A DNA stretch of 45,780 bases from contig CAZKXU010000015.1 in the NCBI GenBank assembly GCA_964556665.1, forward strand, positions 1 through 45,780, in the 5' to 3' direction. This DNA is from CAZKXU01 sp964556665 (GTDB taxonomy: Bacteria; Bdellovibrionota_C; UBA2361; CAZKXU01). The notes beneath the pieces were generated by a model. The model was not told the origin of the DNA. It did not search any database and was given only the letters and a program-made list of their open reading frames with translations. The position numbers were made by a program, and so were the translations under genes. Shown one piece after another: positions 1 to 8,381 of the stretch. Position 1 is the stretch's first letter; each line of letters opens with the position of its first letter.

Positions 1-52
1 GGGGCAACGATGTGATGCTAGACGTGAAAAAACTTATTTGGAGGAGCACTAG
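1..52. mobile_element. Right end of a palindromic MITE copy, cut by the window edge
   Basis: The first 53 bases are the exact reverse complement of 9006-9058, the left arm of the complete palindromic element at 9007-9192. The copy ends in AGCA followed by CTAG (49-52), as the complete copy does. Identity over the visible stretch is perfect, which suggests recent mobility or gene conversion. The rest of this copy lies before the window. Confidence 0.85.
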
Positions 53-173
53 TCCTTATCCTCGTCTTTGTCATCGTCCTTGTCCGGAATCCTTGCCCTC
101 GTTCCAGTCCGCGCCCCGTTGACTAGGGCTAGGGCAAAGAATTCAGACAAGGACGAAGACGAGGACAAAGACT
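51..173. repeat. Long imperfect palindrome upstream of the cox operon
   Basis: The left arm, beginning AGTCCTTATCCTCGTC near 51, is matched in inverted orientation by the right arm ending GAGGACAAAGACT at 173. The arms are about 50 nt, with several mismatches and small gaps. The palindrome abuts the CTAG end of the element at 1-52. It has no coding potential and could fold into a large hairpin. It may be a second family of non-autonomous element, or a structured leader of the cox operon. Confidence 0.6.
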
Positions 174-209
174 AAGAATATACCCACACTTAATGAGCAG
201 TTACCTAGA

Positions 210-989
210 ATGCGATCTAACTATATAATATTACTATCTTTAATCGGCATTGCCTCACACAGCTTTGCTCTTACTGAGCCAGGGACAGAGCTTGCGAACG
301 CATCGATCTCAACGATACTCGGAAACTCTGTTGACCTCTCCTTACCTTTTCAGGATGAGAGCGGGAAAGTAGCCCCCCTCAAAACTTTTGTTACAGCTAG
401 CCGCCCTATCATTATAGTTCCTGCATATTATGGATGTCCGCGTCTATGCGGGCTGGTTTTAAGTGCCGTAACCAAAACTATTAAGGAGCTTGGACTTACA
501 CCTGGTGTTGATTATACAGTATTAACCGCTAGCTTTGATACGACCGATACAGCGGAGTCCGCAAGTAAAAAAGCCCAGGAATATAAAGAAAAAGCTGGGA
601 TCCCACCTGACAGTGCTGGCTGGAAGTTTCTTGTCGGTGAGGAGTCAAGTGTAAAAAACTTAATGAATCAAATAGGGTTTCATTATTTAAAGGATAATGG
701 AGAGTTCGCTCATTCAGCCGCAATTATGCTCCTAACTTCAGATGGCACAATCTCTCAGTATTTCACCGGCGTAGAATTCCCAGCCCAGGACGTCAAACTC
801 GGGCTGATTGAAGCTTCAGAGGGTCGTATAGGAACGGCTCTTGATCATATCCTACTTTACTGCTTTCATTTTGATGTTACAAAGGGGAGATATACACTTG
901 CCGTACTTAATGTTATGAAAGTTGTGGGGGCAGTTTCAATTCTCGCCTTAAGCAGTTTAATTTTCATTTTAAGAAGTAGATTTGCATAG
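210..989 (+). CDS. SCO1/SenC family copper chaperone of cytochrome oxidase
   Basis: The 259-residue protein starts with a signal-peptide-like segment (residues 1-20, ending SHSFA). A thioredoxin-fold SCO domain follows, with the copper motif YYGCPRLCG (C76, C80) and the distal histidine H168 in GEFAHSAAIM. A transmembrane helix lies at the extreme C-terminus (about 232-255). SCO proteins deliver copper to the CuA site of oxidase subunit II on the outer side of the membrane. The gene stops 3 bases before the subunit II start and heads the oxidase operon, which supports that role. A C-terminal anchor after a cleavable signal is less usual than the single N-terminal anchor of many SCO proteins, but it recurs in bacterial members. 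The family assignment is secure from the motif and the context. Confidence 0.93.
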   Translation: MRSNYIILLSLIGIASHSFALTEPGTELANASISTILGNSVDLSLPFQDESGKVAPLKTFVTASRPIIIVPAYYGCPRLCGLVLSAVTKTIKELGLTPGVDYTVLTASFDTTDTAESASKKAQEYKEKAGIPPDSAGWKFLVGEESSVKNLMNQIGFHYLKDNGEFAHSAAIMLLTSDGTISQYFTGVEFPAQDVKLGLIEASEGRIGTALDHILLYCFHFDVTKGRYTLAVLNVMKVVGAVSILALSSLIFILRSRFA

Positions 990-992
990 ATT

Positions 993-2306
993 ATGTTTCG
1001 CTATCTTCCCGAACAGGCATCCGATTTCGCAGAAAGAGTAGACTTCATTCACAACGTTATAACAGACATCTCAGTGTTTTTTACTGTGGCGATTGTTGGA
1101 ACGATGCTTTACTTTGCATTTAAATATCGTGCACGAGGAGGTGTGAATCACGAAACACCACGTATCCTAGGCAGTCATGCACTTGAATTAGTTTGGACTA
1201 TAGTGCCTACCATAATTTGTATCTATGTCGCCGTATACGGCTACCTAGGCTATCGCAAAATTAGAGAGGTCCCGACCGGAGCAATTGAAATTAACGTTAC
1301 CGCCAGACAGTGGAAATGGGAGTTTGAATATCCGAATGGCAGGAAAGCCACCACTGATTTCTATGTGCCAGTTAATCAACCGATTAAACTCATAATGCAT
1401 TCCACTGACGTGTTGCACAGTTTTTTTATTCCGAGTATGCGCGTTAAAAACGACACACTCCCTAACAAATATACCTACCTTTGGTTTAGGCCGATCAAAA
1501 CAGGTGTGTATCAGGCATACTGCACAGAGTACTGCGGTTTAGAGCATTGGAATATGTTAACCAAGCTTCATGTTGTATCAGAAGCTGAGTATCAACGTTG
1601 GCTTACTGATAATAGTGAGGAGATGGCCGCCTCACGCATGAACCCTGTAGAGCTTGGCGGAAAATTGTATAATGAAAAAGGGTGTAACGCATGCCACAGC
1701 TTGGATGGCACTCCGCGTGTTGGCCCAAGTTTGTTAAAAGTATTTGGAAAGAAAGAGAAGCTCTCGGATAACACCGAGGTTGTAGTCGATGAAAACTATA
1801 TTAAAGACTCCTTACTAAATCCAAACGCACAGATAGTAGCCGGATTCCCGCCTAACATGATGCCTAGCTTCACAGGACAGCTTGACGATCAGCAGATCGG
1901 TGCTCTGATATCATTTATTAAAGCACAGGATGGTTCTAAGCCAGTTGAAGCACCAAAGCCTGCGAGCAGCTCAGCAGCAGCAGCAGTAGTAGCTGAAAAA
2001 CCGGTATCCGAGATGACTGCAGTTGAATACGGCCAGAAAGTATATAATGAAAAACTGTGTGTAACCTGTCACACCATAGATGGCTCGCCGCTGGTGGGTC
2101 CAACATTCAAAGGAATATACGGTCGTCAAGGTAAGTTGACGGATGGTACAAGCTACACAGCAGATGACGCTTATATTAAGGACTCAATAATGAACCCTGC
2201 TGCACAGGTTGTTGCAGGCTTCCCACCGGCGATGCCGGCCATGGGTGGTCAGCTAGGCGATAAGGAGATCGCGGCTCTAATTGAGTATATGAAGACTTTG
2301 AAATAG
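993..2306 (+). CDS. coxB: Cytochrome c oxidase subunit II with two fused cytochrome c domains (caa3-type)
   Basis: This is the 437-residue subunit II. Two N-terminal transmembrane helices (about 22-45 and 65-87) lead into a periplasmic cupredoxin domain with all CuA ligands visible: H142, then C177, E179, C181, H185 and M188 in YCTEYCGLEHWNM. It continues into a first class I cytochrome c domain with CNACH (C231, C234, H235). After an Ala/Pro-rich linker (about 316-335) comes a second, clearly homologous domain with CVTCH (C356, C359, H360). Candidate methionine ligands lie in GFPPNMMP and GFPPAMPAM. caa3 oxidases normally carry one such domain, so the tandem copy is unusual. The protein should accept electrons from soluble cytochrome c and pass them to CuA. 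It follows the SCO gene after a 3-base gap. Confidence 0.96.
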   Translation: MFRYLPEQASDFAERVDFIHNVITDISVFFTVAIVGTMLYFAFKYRARGGVNHETPRILGSHALELVWTIVPTIICIYVAVYGYLGYRKIREVPTGAIEINVTARQWKWEFEYPNGRKATTDFYVPVNQPIKLIMHSTDVLHSFFIPSMRVKNDTLPNKYTYLWFRPIKTGVYQAYCTEYCGLEHWNMLTKLHVVSEAEYQRWLTDNSEEMAASRMNPVELGGKLYNEKGCNACHSLDGTPRVGPSLLKVFGKKEKLSDNTEVVVDENYIKDSLLNPNAQIVAGFPPNMMPSFTGQLDDQQIGALISFIKAQDGSKPVEAPKPASSSAAAAVVAEKPVSEMTAVEYGQKVYNEKLCVTCHTIDGSPLVGPTFKGIYGRQGKLTDGTSYTADDAYIKDSIMNPAAQVVAGFPPAMPAMGGQLGDKEIAALIEYMKTLK

Positions 2307-2345
2307 GGGTGGCCATTGTCCGCACCCATAGTGAGTGAGCAGTTA

Positions 2346-2361
2346 GTGCGCTTGAGCGCAC
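2346..2361 (+). promoter_or_regulatory. Small hairpin between coxB and coxA
   Basis: GTGCGC-TTGA-GCGCAC is a perfect 6-bp stem with a 4-base loop in the 113-base gap between the subunit II and I genes. It has no U tract, so it is not a classical terminator. It could be an mRNA processing or stability element that sets the ratio of the two subunits. That role is inference. Confidence 0.35.
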
Positions 2362-2419
2362 AGATTGAGTATATTTACAAATTTTGTTTTATCGCACTGT
2401 TTAGGATTTAACTTTTTAT

Positions 2420-4036
2420 ATGGCTTCACACGCACACACATCCCATGGGGAGAACTATCTTAACCACCAAACCGGAATATGGTCATGGCTTACCTCGGTT
2501 GATCATAAACGTATAGGCCTAATGTACCTGTACAGTATTCTAGTATTCTTCATCATCGGCGGACTAGCGGCACTTTCTGTTAGACTTGAGCTTTATACTG
2601 CTGGACCTACAATAGTGAGCAATCAGGCTTATAACAGACTATTCACCCTTCACGGGGCGATTATGGTCTTCCTATTTATCGTTCCCGGCATTCCAGCAAC
2701 TTTGGGTAATTTCCTCATTCCTTTAATGATCGGAGCAAAGGATGTGGCTTTCCCTAGACTCAACCTGCTTAGTCTATACATATACTGGGCTGGTGTAATA
2801 ATGGCTCTTTGTGCTCTTTCTAACCCAGTTGATACCGGTTGGACCTTTTATGCTCCTTACAGCTTGCAGACAAATACAGGTGTAATCTTAATGGTTGGAG
2901 CAGCCTTTGTGCTCGGCTTCTCCTCTATTCTCACCGGTTTAAACTTTATAGTTACCGTGCATAAGCTAAGAGCTCCAGGGCTCACCTGGGACAAACTGCC
3001 TGTGTTCATCTGGGCATCCTATGCAACTGCAGTAATTCAGACCCTTGCAACACCAGTTGTCGGTATAACTCTTCTTATGTTGATTATGGAGAGAGCGATG
3101 GGCGTTGGAGTCTTTGATCCTAAACTTGGTGGAGACCCAGTACTATTTGAGCATCTCTTCTGGTTCTATTCACACCCGGTAGTATACATTATGGTTTTGC
3201 CTGCATTTGGAATCATCGGCGAGATTATTCCGGTATTCTCACAGAAACCGATTTTTGGATATAAAGCTGTTGTCTACTCAACTGTAGCGATTGCAGGTGT
3301 AAGCTTTATTGTTTGGGCGCACCACATGTTTGTAGCAGGAATCTCAGACACTGCTGCGACAGTATTCTCCATCATTACATTCGGCGTAGCTGTTCCTACA
3401 GCGGTAAAGGTATTTAACTGGGTAAGCACGATGTATAAGGGCTCAATTAGCTTCAATACACCGATGCTATACGCCATGGCTTTCGTCTTTTTGTTTATGA
3501 TCGCAGGCACCACAGGCATCTATCTTGCCACTCTAGCAGTTGATGTTTTCTATCATGATACATACTTCGTAGTTGCACACTTCCATTACACCATGCAGGG
3601 TGGTGCTGTTATCGGGCTGATTGCCGGACTACACTTCTGGTTCCCGAAGATGAGCGGCAAGATGTATAATGAAAATGTCGCGAAGCTTGCTTTCGTTTTC
3701 GTTTTTATAGGCTTCAATCTCACATTTCTTCCACAGTTTGTACTTGGAATGCAGGGTATGCCTCGTCGCTATTATGATTACCTGCCTGAGTTTCAGGGGT
3801 TACATCGCGTATCAACAGTTGGCGCTTTTCTAAACGGGTTCGGATACACATTTGCACTGATGAACCTTCTGTTCGCTGCGATTTTTGGCAAGGCAAAAGC
3901 TGGCGCAAACCCATTTAACTCCTTAGGGCTGGAATGGCAATGCCCATCACCTCCTCCGCACGAAAACTTTGATAAGATCCCGGAGCTAAAAGAGGATGAA
4001 TGGAGTTATGGATACGGGAAAGTCGTAGAACATTAA
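2420..4036 (+). CDS. coxA: Cytochrome c oxidase subunit I (haem-copper oxidase, type A2 features)
   Basis: The 538-residue polytopic catalytic subunit reduces O2 to water and pumps protons. Visible ligands are H78 (TLHGA, haem a), H252 and Y256 in FYSHPVVY (CuB and the cross-linked tyrosine), H301-H302 in WAHHMF (CuB), and H387/H389 in VAHFHY (haems). The Tyr-Ser pair just before HP, and Val where A1 enzymes have the proton-channel Glu (HPEVY), are the signature of A2-type oxidases such as the Thermus caa3. K330 in the AVPTAVKVFNW segment corresponds to the K-channel lysine. The start is the ATG after the intergenic hairpin, in the operon order SCO-II-I-III-IV. Confidence 0.97.
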   Translation: MASHAHTSHGENYLNHQTGIWSWLTSVDHKRIGLMYLYSILVFFIIGGLAALSVRLELYTAGPTIVSNQAYNRLFTLHGAIMVFLFIVPGIPATLGNFLIPLMIGAKDVAFPRLNLLSLYIYWAGVIMALCALSNPVDTGWTFYAPYSLQTNTGVILMVGAAFVLGFSSILTGLNFIVTVHKLRAPGLTWDKLPVFIWASYATAVIQTLATPVVGITLLMLIMERAMGVGVFDPKLGGDPVLFEHLFWFYSHPVVYIMVLPAFGIIGEIIPVFSQKPIFGYKAVVYSTVAIAGVSFIVWAHHMFVAGISDTAATVFSIITFGVAVPTAVKVFNWVSTMYKGSISFNTPMLYAMAFVFLFMIAGTTGIYLATLAVDVFYHDTYFVVAHFHYTMQGGAVIGLIAGLHFWFPKMSGKMYNENVAKLAFVFVFIGFNLTFLPQFVLGMQGMPRRYYDYLPEFQGLHRVSTVGAFLNGFGYTFALMNLLFAAIFGKAKAGANPFNSLGLEWQCPSPPPHENFDKIPELKEDEWSYGYGKVVEH

Positions 4037-4091
4037 AATATTAAAAATAGTACGCTCAGAGGAGAAGATTTTTTAGAGGAACAATTATTTT

Positions 4092-4730
4092 ATGTCTCAT
4101 TCAAATGAAGTAACTATGGGCCCGCCCCATGTTCATCATATGACCCCTGTAACAGCATACCATTCTGCCAAGCTTGGTATGTGGTTATTCTTGGCGACAG
4201 AGGTCCTGCTCTTCGGCGGACTGTTCTGTGCATTTGCTCTATATCGCTGGATGTATCTTCAGGAGTTTCACCACGCAAGTCTTGAGCTGAACTGGAAGCT
4301 CGGAGCGCTGAATACACTGGTGCTTCTCTATAGCTCGTTTACTGCTGCTTTAGCTGTAGATGCAGCGCAGCACGGAGACAACAAAAGGGTAGTCAAAAAT
4401 TTTGCCATTACGATTCTTTGCGGCGGCATTTTCTTGGTTATCAAATTCTTTGAATACAGCGCAAAGTATCACCATGGAATATTTCCAGGCGGCGCTCACT
4501 TGCATGACCCGGCATACAAAGCTTTCTTCGGTCTTTATTTTTGTATGACCGGACTACACGGATTGCATGTAATCTTCGGTATGGGTTTCTTAGCCTGGGG
4601 ATTGAAGAAAGCGCTTAATAACAGATTTTCCCCAGATTACTATACCCCGATCGAGATGGGTGCTCTTTATTGGCATCTTGTAGACCTGATCTGGATCTAT
4701 CTATTTCCGTTACTTTACCTTGTAGGTTAA
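4092..4730 (+). CDS. coxC: Cytochrome c oxidase subunit III
   Basis: The 212-residue membrane protein has five predicted helices: about 27-50, 68-88, 98-118, 142-162 and 190-210. The segment AKLGMWLFLATEVLLFGGLF and the later GLHGLHVIFGM are typical of the short, five-helix subunit III of caa3 and bo3 oxidases. The subunit stabilises the catalytic core and helps proton uptake. It sits 55 bases after subunit I and 19 bases before subunit IV. Confidence 0.94.
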   Translation: MSHSNEVTMGPPHVHHMTPVTAYHSAKLGMWLFLATEVLLFGGLFCAFALYRWMYLQEFHHASLELNWKLGALNTLVLLYSSFTAALAVDAAQHGDNKRVVKNFAITILCGGIFLVIKFFEYSAKYHHGIFPGGAHLHDPAYKAFFGLYFCMTGLHGLHVIFGMGFLAWGLKKALNNRFSPDYYTPIEMGALYWHLVDLIWIYLFPLLYLVG

Positions 4731-4749
4731 TTAGTTTAAGGAGCTCTTT

Positions 4750-5085
4750 ATGTCACATCATAATCATGGATCAAACAGCGATAAAGTTGACCCACATGAC
4801 CTTGGGCATATCGTTCCGTACAAAACATTTTTAACTGTGTTTATCAGTTTAGTTTGTTTAACTGTTATAACAGTAGCAGTATCACGGATTGATTTCGGAG
4901 TAATGAACATCGTAGTCGCTATGGCGATCGCCTCTGTTAAAGCGATGCTTGTAGCTCTTTTCTTCATGCATCTTAAATACGAGAATCCGGTAACCTGGCT
5001 GTATGCCATCTTCCCCATAATTCTTCTCTTTATCATGATAGGCGGAGTCTTTATCGACAATCCGTTTAGAACGGTTTTGATGTAG
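4750..5085 (+). CDS. Cytochrome c oxidase subunit IV (prokaryotic COX4 family)
   Basis: The 111-residue protein has three helices (about 24-46, 50-71 and 80-103) after a His-rich cytoplasmic N-terminus (MSHHNHG). The motif VKAMLVALFFMHLKYENP is characteristic of the small subunit IV of caa3 and cyo-type oxidases. A clear AAGGAG ribosome site precedes the ATG by 7 bases. It is the last gene of the operon; no strong intrinsic terminator is visible in the 51 bases before the convergent gene at 5137-6828. Confidence 0.9.
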   Translation: MSHHNHGSNSDKVDPHDLGHIVPYKTFLTVFISLVCLTVITVAVSRIDFGVMNIVVAMAIASVKAMLVALFFMHLKYENPVTWLYAIFPIILLFIMIGGVFIDNPFRTVLM

Positions 5086-5136
5086 TTTGTTACCTGTTAA
5101 TATAAAAAATACTGCGCCTTAAGTAGAGACCCAGAA

Positions 5137-6828
5137 TCAAGCTACTGAGCGCTTTCTCTGCTTACTCACTCTGCGTATTGTCCAATTTAGAAACTCGGCA
5201 TGTGGATAAATTAAGTGCTGCGGAAGCTTTTCCATACTTAGTGAGAACCATGCAACTTGTACAATTTCATCCGTATCCCTAGGCTGGAATTTCCACCCTA
5301 AAGTTGTATCATAGTTAAACTCTTGATGTACCATTACCTGCTCCATCCAGGACCGATCAGTGTTGCGCGCCGAATCAACATAACCTGCGTGAAGAAGGTG
5401 TGATTTTCTAAAATCGCAACTAATCCCAGTCTCCTCCTCTATCTCCCTATGCAACGCAGCTACTGCTGTTTCACCTGGATTAAAGAACCCGCCTGGCAAA
5501 CCGAATTTGCTGGTCCTTCTATTCTGCACCAGCAATACTTCATGTGGACTACCGGCCGACCTCTGTCGAGTAAGGACAGCCAAGGCGACCAAATTAGGCC
5601 CAAAATAATAGAAGCCCCATAATCCTTCTTTATTTGTTCTACCTACAGGATTTATAAGATATCCCTGCGCATCATACACCTCCGCTAATAGTGATTTGAA
5701 GATAGGCCGACCACATACCTTTGGTAATTGCTCTCCCCTCTCTGCATAATACGCTGCGACCTCGGGTGCTACCCAGGACACTGGCGCATAATCTTGACAA
5801 GGGGTGGAGTATGAAATGAGATGTGGTGGGAGCAAGTCAACCTTTGGAGCCTTCTCTGCTATAACTACACGTGCTCTAACATGCGTTACAGGTGTTATAA
5901 CCTTTCCCAAAGTCTCAGGTGTAATCGTCTGGCTCTCCCAATAAATACGCTCTAGGATCTCAACTACACCTGCATAGTAATGATAGCGAGCGTTGTAATA
6001 TGCCTTAGATCTTATATCAGCAGTAACATCTGCATTTCCAACAAATGCTGTGCAAATACCGGATTCAACAGGCACAAAGTCGTATCGTGAATCTCCCACC
6101 ATTGTTAGATCCTCAACATCTGCCTTTTTAAGTAGTACCAATGTTGAAGCTTTGACCGGCTCCCCAGGATGAATCGCAAGAAAACCGTGACGAGGCTTTG
6201 AATCAATGACAAAATCAGAGGTGCTAGAAAGAGCAGCATTAATAGCTATAATTAGTTTAGCTGGACCAAAAACAGAGACTGTAGAGACTCTGCCCTCTCC
6301 AAAATACCATTGATTGCCTCCTTTCGACGGAACAGCTCCGCCGTACTCCGGTGCTTGTCGTGCCTCTATTTCATTAAGGCCTAGATTGCCCGCAACATCT
6401 CTAATCTCTCCCTTTATTTTATCTATGTCTGCAAGAGTGCTTGTCTGAACTACATTATCTTTATAAAAAACTACTTTTCCGCTCTCTCCAACTAGCGGCC
6501 CACTACCTCCATACCAGCTTTGGAGTAACTGCAACGAAAGTATTGGGCTATCCGAGCACCAGCCCACTGTAATTCCTTTAGCTTCAAGTAATGCTATAGC
6601 AGAGCTAAGTTTCCGTTTGGCTTCTCCTTCCAATAAAGCTGTAGCAGCACCATCTTTTATCAGGGTTTTGTTTACATCTAGTAGTACTATCTTCTTGGGT
6701 AGGTTAAGTGCTCGAATTCTATCGAGCACTGATATATCATGTAGTACAGCGCGACATAGTTCGGACAGTGAAGCCACTCCTGTTCTGTCACTAGGTGGCC
6801 ATATGCGGTTTGGATTCCGAGCTAACAT
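5137..6828 (-). CDS. HAD-like hydrolase fused to NUDT9/TRPM2-type ADP-ribose Nudix hydrolase
   Basis: The protein has 563 residues. The N-terminal half (about 45-300) is HAD-like: motif I LLDVNKTLIKD (nucleophile D51, with N53 in place of the usual second Asp), motif II GWCSDSP and motif IV MVGDSRYDF. The C-terminal half carries a full Nudix box, GGFFNPGE followed by REIEEETGI. It also has landmarks of the eukaryotic NUDT9/TRPM2 ADP-ribose domain: a Tyr-rich lead-in CQDYAPVSW, INPVGRT, FGPN before the box, and GYVDSARNTDRSWME after it. Members of that family split ADP-ribose into AMP and ribose 5-phosphate. Unlike TRPM2, whose catalytic box is degenerate, this box keeps the catalytic glutamates. 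The HAD part might act on a product or on another sugar phosphate; its substrate is unknown. It is transcribed convergently to the cox operon, downstream of the tandem-MarR regulator. Confidence 0.82.
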   Translation of the reverse strand: MLARNPNRIWPPSDRTGVASLSELCRAVLHDISVLDRIRALNLPKKIVLLDVNKTLIKDGAATALLEGEAKRKLSSAIALLEAKGITVGWCSDSPILSLQLLQSWYGGSGPLVGESGKVVFYKDNVVQTSTLADIDKIKGEIRDVAGNLGLNEIEARQAPEYGGAVPSKGGNQWYFGEGRVSTVSVFGPAKLIIAINAALSSTSDFVIDSKPRHGFLAIHPGEPVKASTLVLLKKADVEDLTMVGDSRYDFVPVESGICTAFVGNADVTADIRSKAYYNARYHYYAGVVEILERIYWESQTITPETLGKVITPVTHVRARVVIAEKAPKVDLLPPHLISYSTPCQDYAPVSWVAPEVAAYYAERGEQLPKVCGRPIFKSLLAEVYDAQGYLINPVGRTNKEGLWGFYYFGPNLVALAVLTRQRSAGSPHEVLLVQNRRTSKFGLPGGFFNPGETAVAALHREIEEETGISCDFRKSHLLHAGYVDSARNTDRSWMEQVMVHQEFNYDTTLGWKFQPRDTDEIVQVAWFSLSMEKLPQHLIYPHAEFLNWTIRRVSKQRKRSVA

Positions 6829-6872
6829 AAGCTACATAGTTATGCATACCAACTCATCAAAGGTGATATGCA

Positions 6873-8075
6873 CTATCGCAGCATCTGACTCACAGATTTA
6901 ATAAACTCTCTACACTCTGCTGCACTCATGCCCTTTGCCGACATATCGAAATCATGCACCTGTCTATTTATTCCTGACTTAACAATCAAAGTCCCCTTTA
7001 TCTTCTTATTACTATAATATCCGAAGATATCTGCATTTGGTCCACTTAACGACCCTATGTCAAAATTAAAGTCATTCTTAAACTCTAAAAAATCGTGCCG
7101 ACTTAGCTCCTTAATCTCGGTGCTAATCTTTCTGTTATTTGCTGCAAGCAGCGGGAGATCTTTCCCAAGCTTAGCAAGAATTTCATTAGTATTTACAATT
7201 TTATCGATTTCATCGTGGTCAGTTGATTTAAAGAGAGAGGCTAGCTGCATTTCAACCCTTTCTGCATAAACGTTAATCTTAGAAATACCACGACGGGTTA
7301 AAGTAAGGGTGCGTTTACGCAGATCAGTTTTAACTATTTTACTGATTATTAACCCCTGCTTAGTTAGGCGTTTAAGTGTACGTGAAATTGTGCTTAGGTC
7401 ATACGGCATGCGCTGTGCTAATTCCAGGATTGTGTACGGTTCTGAACTATTAGCAATTAGATTGATTAGCTCAAGCTCCATAAGACTGAGACCAGTATTC
7501 AGATAGTTCTCCTTTAGGAGCTCTAGTCCTCTCGTAATGCGCATAAGCTGCATAAACAGTGGATGCCCCTCGTTATAATTTGGGAAGTACGGAGCTTTAA
7601 GCCGATCAGCCAACAATGTAATAAAATCAGTAAGCTTATTTACTTCGATAGAGCTGATCGGCTGTAAGGCCTGCTCCATAATTACTCTCTCCATCTTCAA
7701 GGCGTGCGCGAAAACCTGCCTACCTCTTTCGGTAATTGATACCTCCTTTTCTCGTCGGTCATTTCCGGAGATACGCAGCTGCAAGAAACCTTCTTTAGTA
7801 AGCGCGGCTATTAAGCGCGAGGTCCAACTTGGATCGAAGCTAAGCTGCATAGCCACGCTCCGGATAGTTTGATTCGGCATGCTTTGCACAGCATAGAGAG
7901 TAGTCAATTCCTGCGCGCCGATCATCTTTAGATCCTGATCCGGTGAAACTCCTAAGGCAATAGCCATTAGTCGACGTTTTCTACGGAAAGTAAGGATACG
8001 CTGATGCAGCTCAAAATAACATGGAAGTCTGTGCGACATATCTGAGCAGCTTAGCATATTACATGCTTTATGCAA
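6873..8075 (-). CDS. Tandem-MarR transcriptional regulator
   Basis: The 400-residue protein contains two MarR-type winged helices. The first (about 25-170) has IRSVAMQLSFDPSWTSRLIAALTKEGFL and a wing with DRREKEVSITERG. The second (about 175-310) has ILELAQRMPYDLSTISRTL and DLRKRTLTLTRRG. A C-terminal domain of about 90 residues is not recognised. Canonical MarR proteins are about 150 residues and dimerise; two copies in one chain suggest an internal pseudo-dimer or recognition of an asymmetric operator. Residues 1-13 may not be translated, because internal methionines at 7 and 14 are alternative starts. It lies upstream of the HAD-Nudix gene on the same strand (44-base gap), so the two may be co-expressed. 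It is divergent from the small genes after 8228. Confidence 0.8.
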   Translation of the reverse strand: MHKACNMLSCSDMSHRLPCYFELHQRILTFRRKRRLMAIALGVSPDQDLKMIGAQELTTLYAVQSMPNQTIRSVAMQLSFDPSWTSRLIAALTKEGFLQLRISGNDRREKEVSITERGRQVFAHALKMERVIMEQALQPISSIEVNKLTDFITLLADRLKAPYFPNYNEGHPLFMQLMRITRGLELLKENYLNTGLSLMELELINLIANSSEPYTILELAQRMPYDLSTISRTLKRLTKQGLIISKIVKTDLRKRTLTLTRRGISKINVYAERVEMQLASLFKSTDHDEIDKIVNTNEILAKLGKDLPLLAANNRKISTEIKELSRHDFLEFKNDFNFDIGSLSGPNADIFGYYSNKKIKGTLIVKSGINRQVHDFDMSAKGMSAAECREFIKSVSQMLR

Positions 8076-8136
8076 ATATAACTATCATCATCCTTTAATA
8101 AACATATATTATCTATTAATATCATTGCATTATGTA

Positions 8137-8153
8137 CATGCAGCATGTTGACA
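8137..8153 (+). promoter_or_regulatory. Palindrome CATGCAGCATG abutting a TTGACA box
   Basis: An 11-base perfect palindrome (8137-8147) is directly followed by a consensus -35 hexamer TTGACA (8148-8153). It sits in the AT-rich divergent region between the tandem-MarR gene and the genes after 8228. Related GCATGC/ACATGC words occur nearby at about 8062 and 8169. No good -10 lies at the standard distance. This could be an operator for the adjacent regulator; that is inference. Confidence 0.3.
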
Positions 8154-8227
8154 TTTTACTTGCTTAACGCATGCATCCTGTTATCATACGTATACTCGAT
8201 TATAATTGTATATACTTTATGAGGTGT

Positions 8228-8368
8228 ATGGATAATTTAAATACAGAAAATAATAATAGTTGCTGTGAACAGCCGAGCATTTTGCAACTAGGCGCAACAG
8301 AGTTAAGCAACTCTGACAGTAAAGCTTTGGCAGGTGAATGGAATAAGGTCGTTGAATGGTCACTCTAG
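8228..8368 (+). CDS. Possible 46-residue protein, unknown
   Basis: The ORF begins MDNLNTENNNSCCEQ and has a GAGGTG ribosome-binding-like sequence just before its ATG. A longer reading starts at 8171, but the RBS favours 8228. It ends WNKVVEWSL and stops 13 bases before the next ORF start. There is no recognised domain. It may be a degenerate 5' part of the next gene, because the two frames overlap and an upstream GTG at 8334 also opens the second frame. Confidence 0.3.
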   Translation: MDNLNTENNNSCCEQPSILQLGATELSNSDSKALAGEWNKVVEWSL

Positions 8369-8381
8369 AATAGGAGCAGAA

